DNA from: a virus
Strand: one strand, 5' to 3'
Length of the DNA stretch: 57,417 bases
Virus record (IMG/VR): IMGVR_UViG_3300027759_003149
Location: 1-57,417 of that record
The translations under genes were made by a program, and so were the position numbers. The notes beneath the pieces were generated by a model. It saw only the letters and a program-made list of their open reading frames with translations. It had not been told where the DNA came from and searched no databases. This document shows, in pieces, positions 35,695-43,424 of this stretch; position 1 is the first letter of the stretch, and each line of letters starts with the position of its first letter.

Positions 35695-38556
35695 TTATTG
35701 CACCGCGGCCTCACCTGGCACTCTATTACCCCTAGCAGATATTGGAGTAAAGTTTGGTGCTATGGCCTGCGGTTCTGTTTGAGCAGTTATAGTTTCCTCT
35801 GGTGCAGTTTCATTTACTATACGCAGATCCTGTGCGTTCTGTGTTAATAATGGCGGTACTGTATTGACTGCTTCCGCCGCAGGTTGGTCTTGGCCAGGTG
35901 TTTGATTAGTTGCTGTATCACTTGCATCAGCCGTGGTTCGAGGAGCTGTACCACTTTGTAATAACCCAGGAATGATTGGTGGGGTTTGCGTAATACCTAG
36001 TTTACCCGGAAATGAATCTGGATTAGATTCTTGTCGTTGTGTTCTTTCTGTTCCGTCGGTATTTTGTAATTCAGTATAGTCAAATGCAGCTTGTCGAGGT
36101 AAGCGGGCCAATTCTAATTCTTGCGTAAATTGTCCATTTTGAAAATTGCTAGTAACTTGTATAACTCGATATAGGCCGCTGAATAAACTATTTTTATAAT
36201 TAGAATCAAATTCCATTAATCCCGTCGATTCGTCGATGTCAACAGGAGTGCGGAATAATACCTGTGCATATAATTCTCCGTTATCCATTACCAAACTACT
36301 GTTATTTGGTAATAGTCTTTCGTCGGATGTAGGTTTGGTTGGAGTAGCAGTGATACTAGTCAATGGTGTTCTATAGAATATATCATCTTGTTTGATAAAA
36401 TCTGGATCTCCTAGGATCTTTAATTTTAAAACCATCATATCACCTAGGGTATTGGTCATGATACTATCAGCTAAATCAACAGCTGCAACTTGTTTTGTAT
36501 CGCTTGCTCCGCCAGTGGCACTGGCAGTAGAATTCTGTACCACAGGATGTAGGATTGATGGCATGACTGCATTAGGTTCCATTGATGCATCACCGCCACC
36601 GTAATTTGGGAAATTTTGTGTTTGTTTGGCAACAGCATTGCTGTCAGCTGTGGGATTAAGTTCTGCCAGGCTATTCCTGTAGGCTGTGACTTGATTAAAG
36701 TATAGGGCGTTAAAGTTAATATCAAAATCAAATACATCATCATTCTTACCAGTGTAGATATAGTTATAATTTTTACAAGGACTTAATTGCACCCCTTGTG
36801 GAGCTATGTCGAGGCGCACATTGAAAATCTTATATGGTGTTATCCTATATGTTATTTCTCTAGCAAAAACACCTCTAATTTTATCAAATGTTCGTAATCT
36901 AACAATTGGTACAATCTTAAACCAATTTAATGGCTCTTCAGCCATTTGTTTTCTTTTTTGATCGTAATCAGGGTCTTCAGGTAGGATCAATTGATTTTGT
37001 ATATAATCGCTGTTACGTATCACATATTCTAATAATTTTTCAATAGTCGTACCATAGTTTACTTGGAATACGATCTTGCTAGGATCATATATTGCCTGTT
37101 GTTCACCTGCGGCTTGTCTTTTTATATTTACGAAGTCATTGGGTGTTCTGGCATCTTGCATTCTGGTTCGTTTAGGAGTAACTGTATCTGCGTGGGTAAA
37201 AAGACTTTTACCAATGATATCATCAAATTCAAATCTATAAACATCGTTCTCACTTACTTTACCGTAGGATTTTAACTTTTCACACCATTCATTGATAGCA
37301 GTGCCATAGCTCTTAACACGTGTATAGGTAGTATTACTAGCAGTGCCAAGGAAGTTTGGGCCTTGATTATACTGTTCTGTTATAGCACGTTCGCCAGGCA
37401 CTTGATTGCCGGCAAATGGTACAGTGTCAGCGGCTGTGCCTTCGATTGATTGGAAAAATTCAGATACAGATCCGGCTACTACTTCAAAATTGGCCGGGGT
37501 AGTTACGGTATTTTTATCGTATGCTGAATGGTTGTATGCCGCGGCAGTTATTCTATATTCTGCACCTTTACCACTGACCTTTACATCAAATTTAGTAAGT
37601 TTAATGGGTATGCGTTTGCGTAATTCTTCAACTGAGCCAACGATCTTACCGGCATCATCTATGGTAAAGAAATCTATCTGTAGTAGATATGGCATCATTG
37701 TATAGCTTTCACTTTTAATAGCTTTGGCCGCTTTGATTATGCGTTCAATTAGTGTAAACCCGTAAGGTTCAATAATAGTAAATGATGTTTCTATAGCATT
37801 AGTATTTCTACTAGTATTATTTGGTGCTATGGTTGTTAGTAAATTAAGATTTTCAAAATAGAAATCTTTGTCAAAGAATTCACTGCGTGGAAACGTATCC
37901 GGGCTATACCGCCCAGCACTGGCTATCAATACACGCTTGGGTGTATAGGTCTGTGTGTTGACCATGTCGTTGTATTCATCTTCTGTTAATAGATGAAGAC
38001 TTAGGCCATAGATATAGCTAGGATATTGATGTAATCTATTGGGAATTGGATATAATATGCCGAGACGTTTTGCAGTAACAACATTATCTTCACCTACGGC
38101 AACATCTGTAGGCGCCTGTATGTTAGGATCACCAGGTCCTGCTCCTACTAGAGCATTAGCATTATTAATACGTTTTTGTAGATCTGTGCCTTCACTGCGT
38201 TCATAGTATTTGTCCACTACCGTGGCGGCATCAGCCGCATTGGTAGTGGCTTTAAGTTTAGTTCCGGCTGATTTTTCGGTTCCCTGGGTTAATTCATAGT
38301 TTACAAAATCTAATTGCTCTTCTAAGGTTCCTTGGCTTACTGGTTTGCCATAACGTTGTTCAAAATTAGTCTGCCTAGGCCCTCGCCATTGTGCGATACC
38401 CGCAGCACCTTTGCCACCTCCTGCAGCATTAAATGCCTTAGGATTGATTTGTGATTCTGTTTGTAAGTTACCGACGATGCCTGCGGCCTGTGCTGGAGTC
38501 CATCCTTTGCTTTCAAAGAATCGTAAAGCGGTTTGACTTGATTGACTAATAGCCAT
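35695..38556 (-). CDS. Baseplate hub protein (gp27-like role) with N-terminal tail-lysozyme domain
   Basis: 953 residues. Residues ~1-135 match the phage-tail lysozyme domain: ALRFFESKGWTPAQAAGIVGNLQTES with candidate catalytic Glu34, then GAAGIAQW and a C-terminal YERSEGTDLQKRINNA. The middle (~170-820) is a hub-type protein with YRITAAAYNHSAYDKN and a late YRVIQVTSNFQNGQFTQELELARLPR. That kind of strand ends gpD/gp27-family hub proteins. The last ~120 residues are Pro/Gln/Thr-rich and disordered. The gene lies between gp53 and gp5, where a gp27 partner for gp5 is expected. The lysozyme call is firm; the gp27 equivalence is inferred from position and the hub-like strand. Confidence 0.78.
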   Translation of the reverse strand: MAISQSSQTALRFFESKGWTPAQAAGIVGNLQTESQINPKAFNAAGGGKGAAGIAQWRGPRQTNFEQRYGKPVSQGTLEEQLDFVNYELTQGTEKSAGTKLKATTNAADAATVVDKYYERSEGTDLQKRINNANALVGAGPGDPNIQAPTDVAVGEDNVVTAKRLGILYPIPNRLHQYPSYIYGLSLHLLTEDEYNDMVNTQTYTPKRVLIASAGRYSPDTFPRSEFFDKDFYFENLNLLTTIAPNNTSRNTNAIETSFTIIEPYGFTLIERIIKAAKAIKSESYTMMPYLLQIDFFTIDDAGKIVGSVEELRKRIPIKLTKFDVKVSGKGAEYRITAAAYNHSAYDKNTVTTPANFEVVAGSVSEFFQSIEGTAADTVPFAGNQVPGERAITEQYNQGPNFLGTASNTTYTRVKSYGTAINEWCEKLKSYGKVSENDVYRFEFDDIIGKSLFTHADTVTPKRTRMQDARTPNDFVNIKRQAAGEQQAIYDPSKIVFQVNYGTTIEKLLEYVIRNSDYIQNQLILPEDPDYDQKRKQMAEEPLNWFKIVPIVRLRTFDKIRGVFAREITYRITPYKIFNVRLDIAPQGVQLSPCKNYNYIYTGKNDDVFDFDINFNALYFNQVTAYRNSLAELNPTADSNAVAKQTQNFPNYGGGDASMEPNAVMPSILHPVVQNSTASATGGASDTKQVAAVDLADSIMTNTLGDMMVLKLKILGDPDFIKQDDIFYRTPLTSITATPTKPTSDERLLPNNSSLVMDNGELYAQVLFRTPVDIDESTGLMEFDSNYKNSLFSGLYRVIQVTSNFQNGQFTQELELARLPRQAAFDYTELQNTDGTERTQRQESNPDSFPGKLGITQTPPIIPGLLQSGTAPRTTADASDTATNQTPGQDQPAAEAVNTVPPLLTQNAQDLRIVNETAPEETITAQTEPQAIAPNFTPISARGNRVPGEAAVQ

Positions 38557-38559
38557 CTA

Positions 38560-38862
38560 CTATAGTCCCAATGCGTTGGTTAGATTCTGTTTCTGTGGCA
38601 CGTAGATCGTAACACCGGGTTGGAAATCAAATATGGGATCTTGGATGACATTTGGATTGCGAACTGCAAATACCCACCATAGAGCACTGTCACCATACAA
38701 GTCATAGGCTAATAGATCAGGACGATTCTTGTAGATAGCATCGATTTCATAAGCTACATCACCTGCGTCAATCGGAACTGCTGGAATATTAGCCACATCT
38801 AAAAAGAAACCATAGACGTCAGTGTTGGCATAGGGACTGGTCCTTGAATAAGTGATTGCCAT
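38560..38862 (-). CDS. gp53: Baseplate wedge subunit gp53
   Basis: 100 residues. YKNRPDLLAYDLYGDSALWWVFAVRNPN followed by DPIFDFQPGVTIYVP is the signature of gp53-type wedge proteins, ending in a LysM-like strand. T4 gp53 is about twice as long, and short forms are common in environmental T4-like phages. The start overlaps the stop of the gp48-like gene by one base, and the lysozyme-hub gene follows 3 bases later, so the three are translationally linked. gp53 joins neighbouring wedges during baseplate closure. Confidence 0.85.
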   Translation of the reverse strand: MAITYSRTSPYANTDVYGFFLDVANIPAVPIDAGDVAYEIDAIYKNRPDLLAYDLYGDSALWWVFAVRNPNVIQDPIFDFQPGVTIYVPQKQNLTNALGL

Positions 38863-39881
38863 TAGATAAATCCTCCAAATCCTTTGTCGTTGTCTGCTAG
38901 TAATCCACCTGAGGCAAATTTACTTAAATCAAAGCGTTCATGTATGTTTTTGCGACTGTAAATTGGTTTGAGTGTAACAGCTAAGGTACTGACTGCCGGC
39001 ACACGAGTTGTTGTTGTGATAGTATTATATTGTAAATTGGGTGCCGATGTAGCTCTAGTGCCTTCTTTGCTGGACTGTAATAGGCTAGGAACATATTTTT
39101 GTTCTTCTTCACTCAGTTGAACGCTGCCAAAATTACTATTACCCGGCGTAGATTGGGTCTCAGACAGTGTGGTTTTGCTGATTGGTACTTGTATGTAATC
39201 TACCTCAGCTGGCATAGTGTGTTGGAATGTTGAGATTACACAGGGCACGTGGGGAAAGTAATGACTACCATATCCGTCTAAGAACACTATCGGTGGTGGA
39301 TTACCCACGTTAGCACCTTGTCCAAAGAACATCTTGGTCGCTGCACGGAAAAAGTATATGGCCGCCATTAGATATTGTCCGTCTGCAGGACTTTGCACTG
39401 TAAATTCACCTGATACCTGTATGTCTGCCACTTCTGAATTGTTGTAAAAGTGTGCGGGATAATTACTATGTGTAAGGGCTGCTGAATTATAGTTGGCTTG
39501 ATGTGTTACGCTGATCTGTGGGACATAGGGCCAAATAACACCGTTAGTTTCGATCAATGGATACATTAGTGCATTATCTAATATTGTTGGATCTTGATAG
39601 AATATATCAGCACCAGCAGCTAAACTTACACGGACACGCCAATCGTCTTCAGCGGCAGCAGTAGCACCACCAGACCCTGAAGCATTTTGGAATCCAATAT
39701 TAGGTATAGATTTGGCTTGACTACTGGCTCCGCCAGGCAATAGCCCGCTGACAGCACTACGAGCTTTACTGGGATTCAGCAGATCAAACACAGTATTACT
39801 ACCCGAAGCATGTCCTTTGTCGGACGTGTATCCTGGTAGGAAACTGTTTGACTGATTATAGATTCCAGATAATATAGACAT
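38862..39881 (-). CDS. gp48: Baseplate tail-tube cap gp48-like
   Basis: 339 residues (T4 gp48 is 364). Key segments are DWRVRVSLAAGADIFYQD, FYNNSEVADIQVSGEFTVQ, AAIYFFRAATKMFFGQG and PPPIVFLDGYGSHYFPHVPCVISTFQHTMP, the layout of tube-cap proteins that initiate tail-tube assembly on the hub. It could alternatively be the related gp54. It is the first gene of the leftward baseplate operon, with a perfect TATAAATA late promoter and a GAGGT Shine-Dalgarno upstream, and it runs divergently from gp55. Confidence 0.7.
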   Translation of the reverse strand: MSILSGIYNQSNSFLPGYTSDKGHASGSNTVFDLLNPSKARSAVSGLLPGGASSQAKSIPNIGFQNASGSGGATAAAEDDWRVRVSLAAGADIFYQDPTILDNALMYPLIETNGVIWPYVPQISVTHQANYNSAALTHSNYPAHFYNNSEVADIQVSGEFTVQSPADGQYLMAAIYFFRAATKMFFGQGANVGNPPPIVFLDGYGSHYFPHVPCVISTFQHTMPAEVDYIQVPISKTTLSETQSTPGNSNFGSVQLSEEEQKYVPSLLQSSKEGTRATSAPNLQYNTITTTTRVPAVSTLAVTLKPIYSRKNIHERFDLSKFASGGLLADNDKGFGGFI

Positions 39882-39895
39882 AATTAAAATACCTC

Positions 39896-39924
39896 TTGTA
39901 TCTTATATTTATAGGTATTATAAT
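39896..39924 (+). promoter_or_regulatory. Candidate sigma70-type promoter for gp55
   Basis: TTGTAT (39896-39901), a 17-base spacer and TATAAT (39919-39924), then a leader with AAAAGGA before the gp55 ATG at 39953. It overlaps the opposing late promoter, so the two could interfere and switch transcription of the divergent operons. Confidence 0.45.
39906..39913 (-). promoter_or_regulatory. T4-type late promoter for the leftward baseplate operon
   Basis: An exact TATAAATA on the minus strand, giving a leader of about 19 bases with a GAGGT ribosome binding site before the gp48-like ATG at 39881. Confidence 0.7.
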
Positions 39925-39952
39925 AGTAGTAGTTTAAAAGGAAAATTACATA

Positions 39953-40834
39953 ATGAGAAAGGTCAACTACCTCAACAATAAAGACATTTTAAAAGAAATT
40001 GCAAAAAGCAAGCTGACTTATTGTAGTTTTATAGACGATAGTGTTAAAAGCTATGATATGATTGTCACAGGTGTAGATAAGATTACCAAAAAAGCCGTAC
40101 AGGAAGCACGAAAATCTCGTGCAGAACGACTAGCTAAAGAAGCACAAGAAGTGGATTTATTAAATGGTGTTAAGAAAAAACTAGACGAATACTTAACTCC
40201 TACTAAAGATATTCCCGTAACAGATGTAGTTTTCCGTGTAATGACCTGGGAACATATACCAATTGACGAAGCAAAACAGAAAAAAGCTGATGCTAAAGCA
40301 CAGGAAGAATATGATTCCGACGAAGATAACTTTGAAACAGAGTATGATGAACCTGTGGTAGTCAAAGGTGCAACCAAGTATACCAAAGTTAACTTTCCAC
40401 CGTTCCAACATTTTAAAGTTGATGAGGCAGGCACACCTGTCTGCGTAGGCAAAAGTCATTGGAAGGGCGGAGTTGAAAAAGGTAAATTTTCAAAAGATCA
40501 CGGTACCATGACAGGTAAACTAGCTCATATGTTTATCAAACTATGTGAGCGTTATGCTACAAGATCAAACTGGCGTGGTTATACCTATAACGATGAAATG
40601 CGTAGTCAAGCATTACTTCAACTAAGTCAAATTGGTCTACAATTTGATGAAGCAAAAAGTCAAAACCCATTTGCTTACTACACGGCAGCTATCACCAACA
40701 GTTTCACTCGTGTATTAAACATAGAAAAACGTAATCAAAATATCCGTGATGATATTTTAGAGATGAACAATTATTCACCAAGCTACACCCGTCAAGGCGA
40801 TTGGGGTGCTGGTGGTGGGCACTACGAAGAATAA
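39953..40834 (+). CDS. gp55: Late-gene RNA polymerase sigma factor gp55
   Basis: 293 residues. The C-terminal half carries the sigma-like part: FIKLCERYATRSNWRGYTYNDEMRSQALLQLSQIGLQFDE, then NPFAYYTAAITNSFTRVLNIEKR. This matches T4 gp55, which directs host RNA polymerase to the NATAAATA promoters found throughout this window. The N-terminal ~110 residues are charged and helical, with an acidic stretch (YDSDEDNFETEYDEP). An AAAGGA ribosome binding site precedes the ATG. The gene is followed by gp47 after 50 bases. The length exceeds T4 gp55 (185), as is usual in environmental relatives. Confidence 0.9.
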   Translation: MRKVNYLNNKDILKEIAKSKLTYCSFIDDSVKSYDMIVTGVDKITKKAVQEARKSRAERLAKEAQEVDLLNGVKKKLDEYLTPTKDIPVTDVVFRVMTWEHIPIDEAKQKKADAKAQEEYDSDEDNFETEYDEPVVVKGATKYTKVNFPPFQHFKVDEAGTPVCVGKSHWKGGVEKGKFSKDHGTMTGKLAHMFIKLCERYATRSNWRGYTYNDEMRSQALLQLSQIGLQFDEAKSQNPFAYYTAAITNSFTRVLNIEKRNQNIRDDILEMNNYSPSYTRQGDWGAGGGHYEE

Positions 40835-40849
40835 TTGGCAACATAAGAT

Positions 40850-40878
40850 TTGCACTTTAACGTTGACTCACGTATACT
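40850..40878 (+). promoter_or_regulatory. Candidate sigma70-type promoter for gp47, leaderless spacing
   Basis: TTGCAC (40850-40855), a 17-base spacer and TATACT (40873-40878). Normal initiation about 7 bases after the -10 falls on the A of the gp47 ATG at 40885; no Shine-Dalgarno lies in between. Confidence 0.4.
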
Positions 40879-40884
40879 ATAACT

Positions 40885-41901
40885 ATGGCTAATCTATTCA
40901 AGAAAGCGGCTGTTCTGACTGACATCCATTTTGGATTAAAGTCAAACAGTGCCACACACAACGACGACTGTCTTAACTTTGTCAAATGGTTTATAGAAAC
41001 CGCTAAAGCCGAAGGCTGTGATACCTGTTTCATGACAGGCGACTGGCATAACAATCGTGCGGCAATCAACATAGTCACACTGAATTACAGTCTTACTGCC
41101 CTAGAGTTATTGGGCAAGGCCTTTGATCGTGTGTTCTTTATTCCAGGTAATCACGATCTATACTATAGAGATAAACGTGACATACAATCAGCTGAGTGGG
41201 CCAGACATATACCAAACATTGAGATCATCAACGACTTCTACAAAGAAGGTGATGTCAGTATCGTTCCTTGGCTAGTTGGTGATGATCATAAGAAACTAGG
41301 TAAGATTTCGGCCAAGTATATGTTCGGACATTTAGAACTACCGCACTTCTATATGAATGCCATGGTTGCCATGCCAGACACTGGTGAGATCAAAGAAGGT
41401 GCGTTTAATGGTGTAGAAAAGGTATTCACCGGACATTTCCATAAACGTCAGACACGGGGCAACATTACCTATATGGGCAACTGTTTCCCGCATAATTATG
41501 CCGATGCTGGAGATGATGCACGTGGTATGATGGTATTAGAGTGGGGGCAAGAACCTGTGTTCCATACTTGGCCAGGACAACCTATGTATCGTGTGTTGAA
41601 TCTCAGTGATGTATTACGAACACCAGAAGCACTGCTATTACCAAACATGCACTGTCGTGTCAATCTAGACATCGATATCAGTTACGAAGAAGCAACATTT
41701 ATCAAAGAAACATTTGTTGGCACATATCAATTACGTGAACTGACATTACTACCAGTCAAGAATGCTGACATTGGGTCTGATATCATGCTGGGTAATATCA
41801 AATTTGAAAGTATCGACAGTATTGTAACTAGCCAATTGACCAATATCGCCAGCGATCATTATGATCCAAATTTACTTTTGGATATCTACAGACATCTATG
41901 A
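40885..41901 (+). CDS. gp47: Recombination endonuclease subunit gp47 (SbcD/Mre11-like)
   Basis: 338 residues (T4 gp47 is 339). The calcineurin-like phosphoesterase motifs are in order: DIHFG near residue 13, TGDWHNN near 47, PGNHDLYY near 85, then GHLE and GHFHKR. These coordinate the two catalytic metals of the Mre11/SbcD nuclease. With gp46 it processes DNA ends for recombination-dependent replication. In T4 gp47 and gp46 are adjacent, but here a radical SAM gene sits between them, overlapping gp47 by 4 bases. No Shine-Dalgarno is seen; a sigma70-like promoter with leaderless spacing lies immediately upstream. Confidence 0.93.
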   Translation: MANLFKKAAVLTDIHFGLKSNSATHNDDCLNFVKWFIETAKAEGCDTCFMTGDWHNNRAAINIVTLNYSLTALELLGKAFDRVFFIPGNHDLYYRDKRDIQSAEWARHIPNIEIINDFYKEGDVSIVPWLVGDDHKKLGKISAKYMFGHLELPHFYMNAMVAMPDTGEIKEGAFNGVEKVFTGHFHKRQTRGNITYMGNCFPHNYADAGDDARGMMVLEWGQEPVFHTWPGQPMYRVLNLSDVLRTPEALLLPNMHCRVNLDIDISYEEATFIKETFVGTYQLRELTLLPVKNADIGSDIMLGNIKFESIDSIVTSQLTNIASDHYDPNLLLDIYRHL

Positions 41902-43424
41902 TCATTAATCTGGACGAATATTTTTTAAAAGGTGATAAATGGTTACACGACGAATTAAAAAATCTTAAGCAAGTTATATTTCCAAAAGATTTTCAATTAA
42001 TTGTTAATTATACTTCTGATTGTTATTATAATGATGAGTCTCCCGGTCTGGCTATTTCAAAACTACAAGAAATTTTAGCATTATTAGATTTTCCTAATTT
42101 TTTTGTTACTATTGTTACTACTAATACTCAGATAGAAAAAGATTTAGAAAAAGTTAAAGACCTATATTGTCCATACGAGTCTGCATTGACTAAAAAAATA
42201 ATTGCGGGAGAATTTAAAAAAATATTGCTTTCCGGTAATACAACCTGTATATTGCCTTGGATACACTTGTATGTTAATTCTCAAGGATTGGTTGGCACGT
42301 GCTGTGACTTTAATAACGACTATCCTCTAGGAAAATTAACCGAAAACACCTTGGACCAAATTGCTAATTCTGATTACATGAAGACTGTAAGAAAACAAAT
42401 GTTGACCGGATTGAGACCAAGTGTATGTTCTACCTGCTGGACTAAAGAAGATTCCGGATTACCATCAGCAAGACAAGGATTTAATCAGATATTTTCCCAC
42501 CATTTAAGTTTAATAAATCAAACAGAAATCGACGGAGAATTTAAAAATTTTAAATTAAGATATTTGGATTTTCGTGCTAATAATATTTGTAATCTAAAAT
42601 GTAGGATGTGTGGAGGTAAATTCAGCAGTAGGATCGCCAAAGAAGAGAATGATCTATACGGAAACTCAACTTTTATTGATCTTAAATTAACTTCTGCAGA
42701 GATCGATTCTACGCTATCCTACATCAGAGAAAATATCGACTATTTAGAACACATATATTTTGCCGGTGGCGAACCTTTAATCATGGAAGAACATTATAAA
42801 ATATTAGATTTATTGATCGAAAATAATAAAACGGATATAAAAATAGCCTACAATACCAATCTAACTCAGCTGTCTTATAAGAAATATAACGTCACTAATT
42901 ATTGGAAAAAATTCTCCGATATTACTGTAGGCGCTAGTATTGATCTGATAGGGCCGCAGGCGGAATACGTTCGATCAGGGACTGATTACAACGAGATCGA
43001 AAAAAATTATGACATTATAAAGACTCATGTAAAATTTACCATTACTAGTATCGTACATCTATGTAATATATTTAATTTACCTAAACTACAACAACATTGG
43101 ATCGTTAATAAAAAACTGAATCCTAAAAATTTATCTTTCCGTGCATTGATCTACCCTGAAAATATGACTTTACAGATATTACCGTTAACATATAAAAAAC
43201 TTGCTACAGAAAAAATAAATGATCATATCAACTGGTTATTATCTATCCCTAATTCAGAATCTCTTGTAGACACCTGGCAAAATGTGTTACAATATATGAA
43301 TGCCAAAGATCAAAGCCATTTGTTATCAGATTTTTTCAGATTAAATGATGATAAGGATCGTATACGTAATGAACGATTTGAAGATGTATTTCCGGAATAC
43401 CAAACCCTGAGATCATATGTTTAA
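41898..43424 (+). CDS. Radical SAM protein inserted between gp47 and gp46
   Basis: 508 residues. A ~110-residue N-terminal extension of unknown function (MIINLDEYFLKGDKW) precedes a SPASM/twitch-like module: CILPW at about 117, GTCCDF, YPLGKL, then RPSVCSTCWTKED. The radical SAM motif CNLKCRMC is at about 231-238, followed by GGKFSS and AGGEPL. The C-terminal FFRLNDDKDR...FEDVFPE segment recalls the ends of the radical SAM pair at the left of the window. It overlaps gp47 by 4 bases (ATGA) and gp46 by 8, so it has been fitted precisely into the 47/46 operon. It is visibly more AT-rich than either neighbour, suggesting later acquisition. The substrate is unknown. Confidence 0.9.
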   Translation: MIINLDEYFLKGDKWLHDELKNLKQVIFPKDFQLIVNYTSDCYYNDESPGLAISKLQEILALLDFPNFFVTIVTTNTQIEKDLEKVKDLYCPYESALTKKIIAGEFKKILLSGNTTCILPWIHLYVNSQGLVGTCCDFNNDYPLGKLTENTLDQIANSDYMKTVRKQMLTGLRPSVCSTCWTKEDSGLPSARQGFNQIFSHHLSLINQTEIDGEFKNFKLRYLDFRANNICNLKCRMCGGKFSSRIAKEENDLYGNSTFIDLKLTSAEIDSTLSYIRENIDYLEHIYFAGGEPLIMEEHYKILDLLIENNKTDIKIAYNTNLTQLSYKKYNVTNYWKKFSDITVGASIDLIGPQAEYVRSGTDYNEIEKNYDIIKTHVKFTITSIVHLCNIFNLPKLQQHWIVNKKLNPKNLSFRALIYPENMTLQILPLTYKKLATEKINDHINWLLSIPNSESLVDTWQNVLQYMNAKDQSHLLSDFFRLNDDKDRIRNERFEDVFPEYQTLRSYV

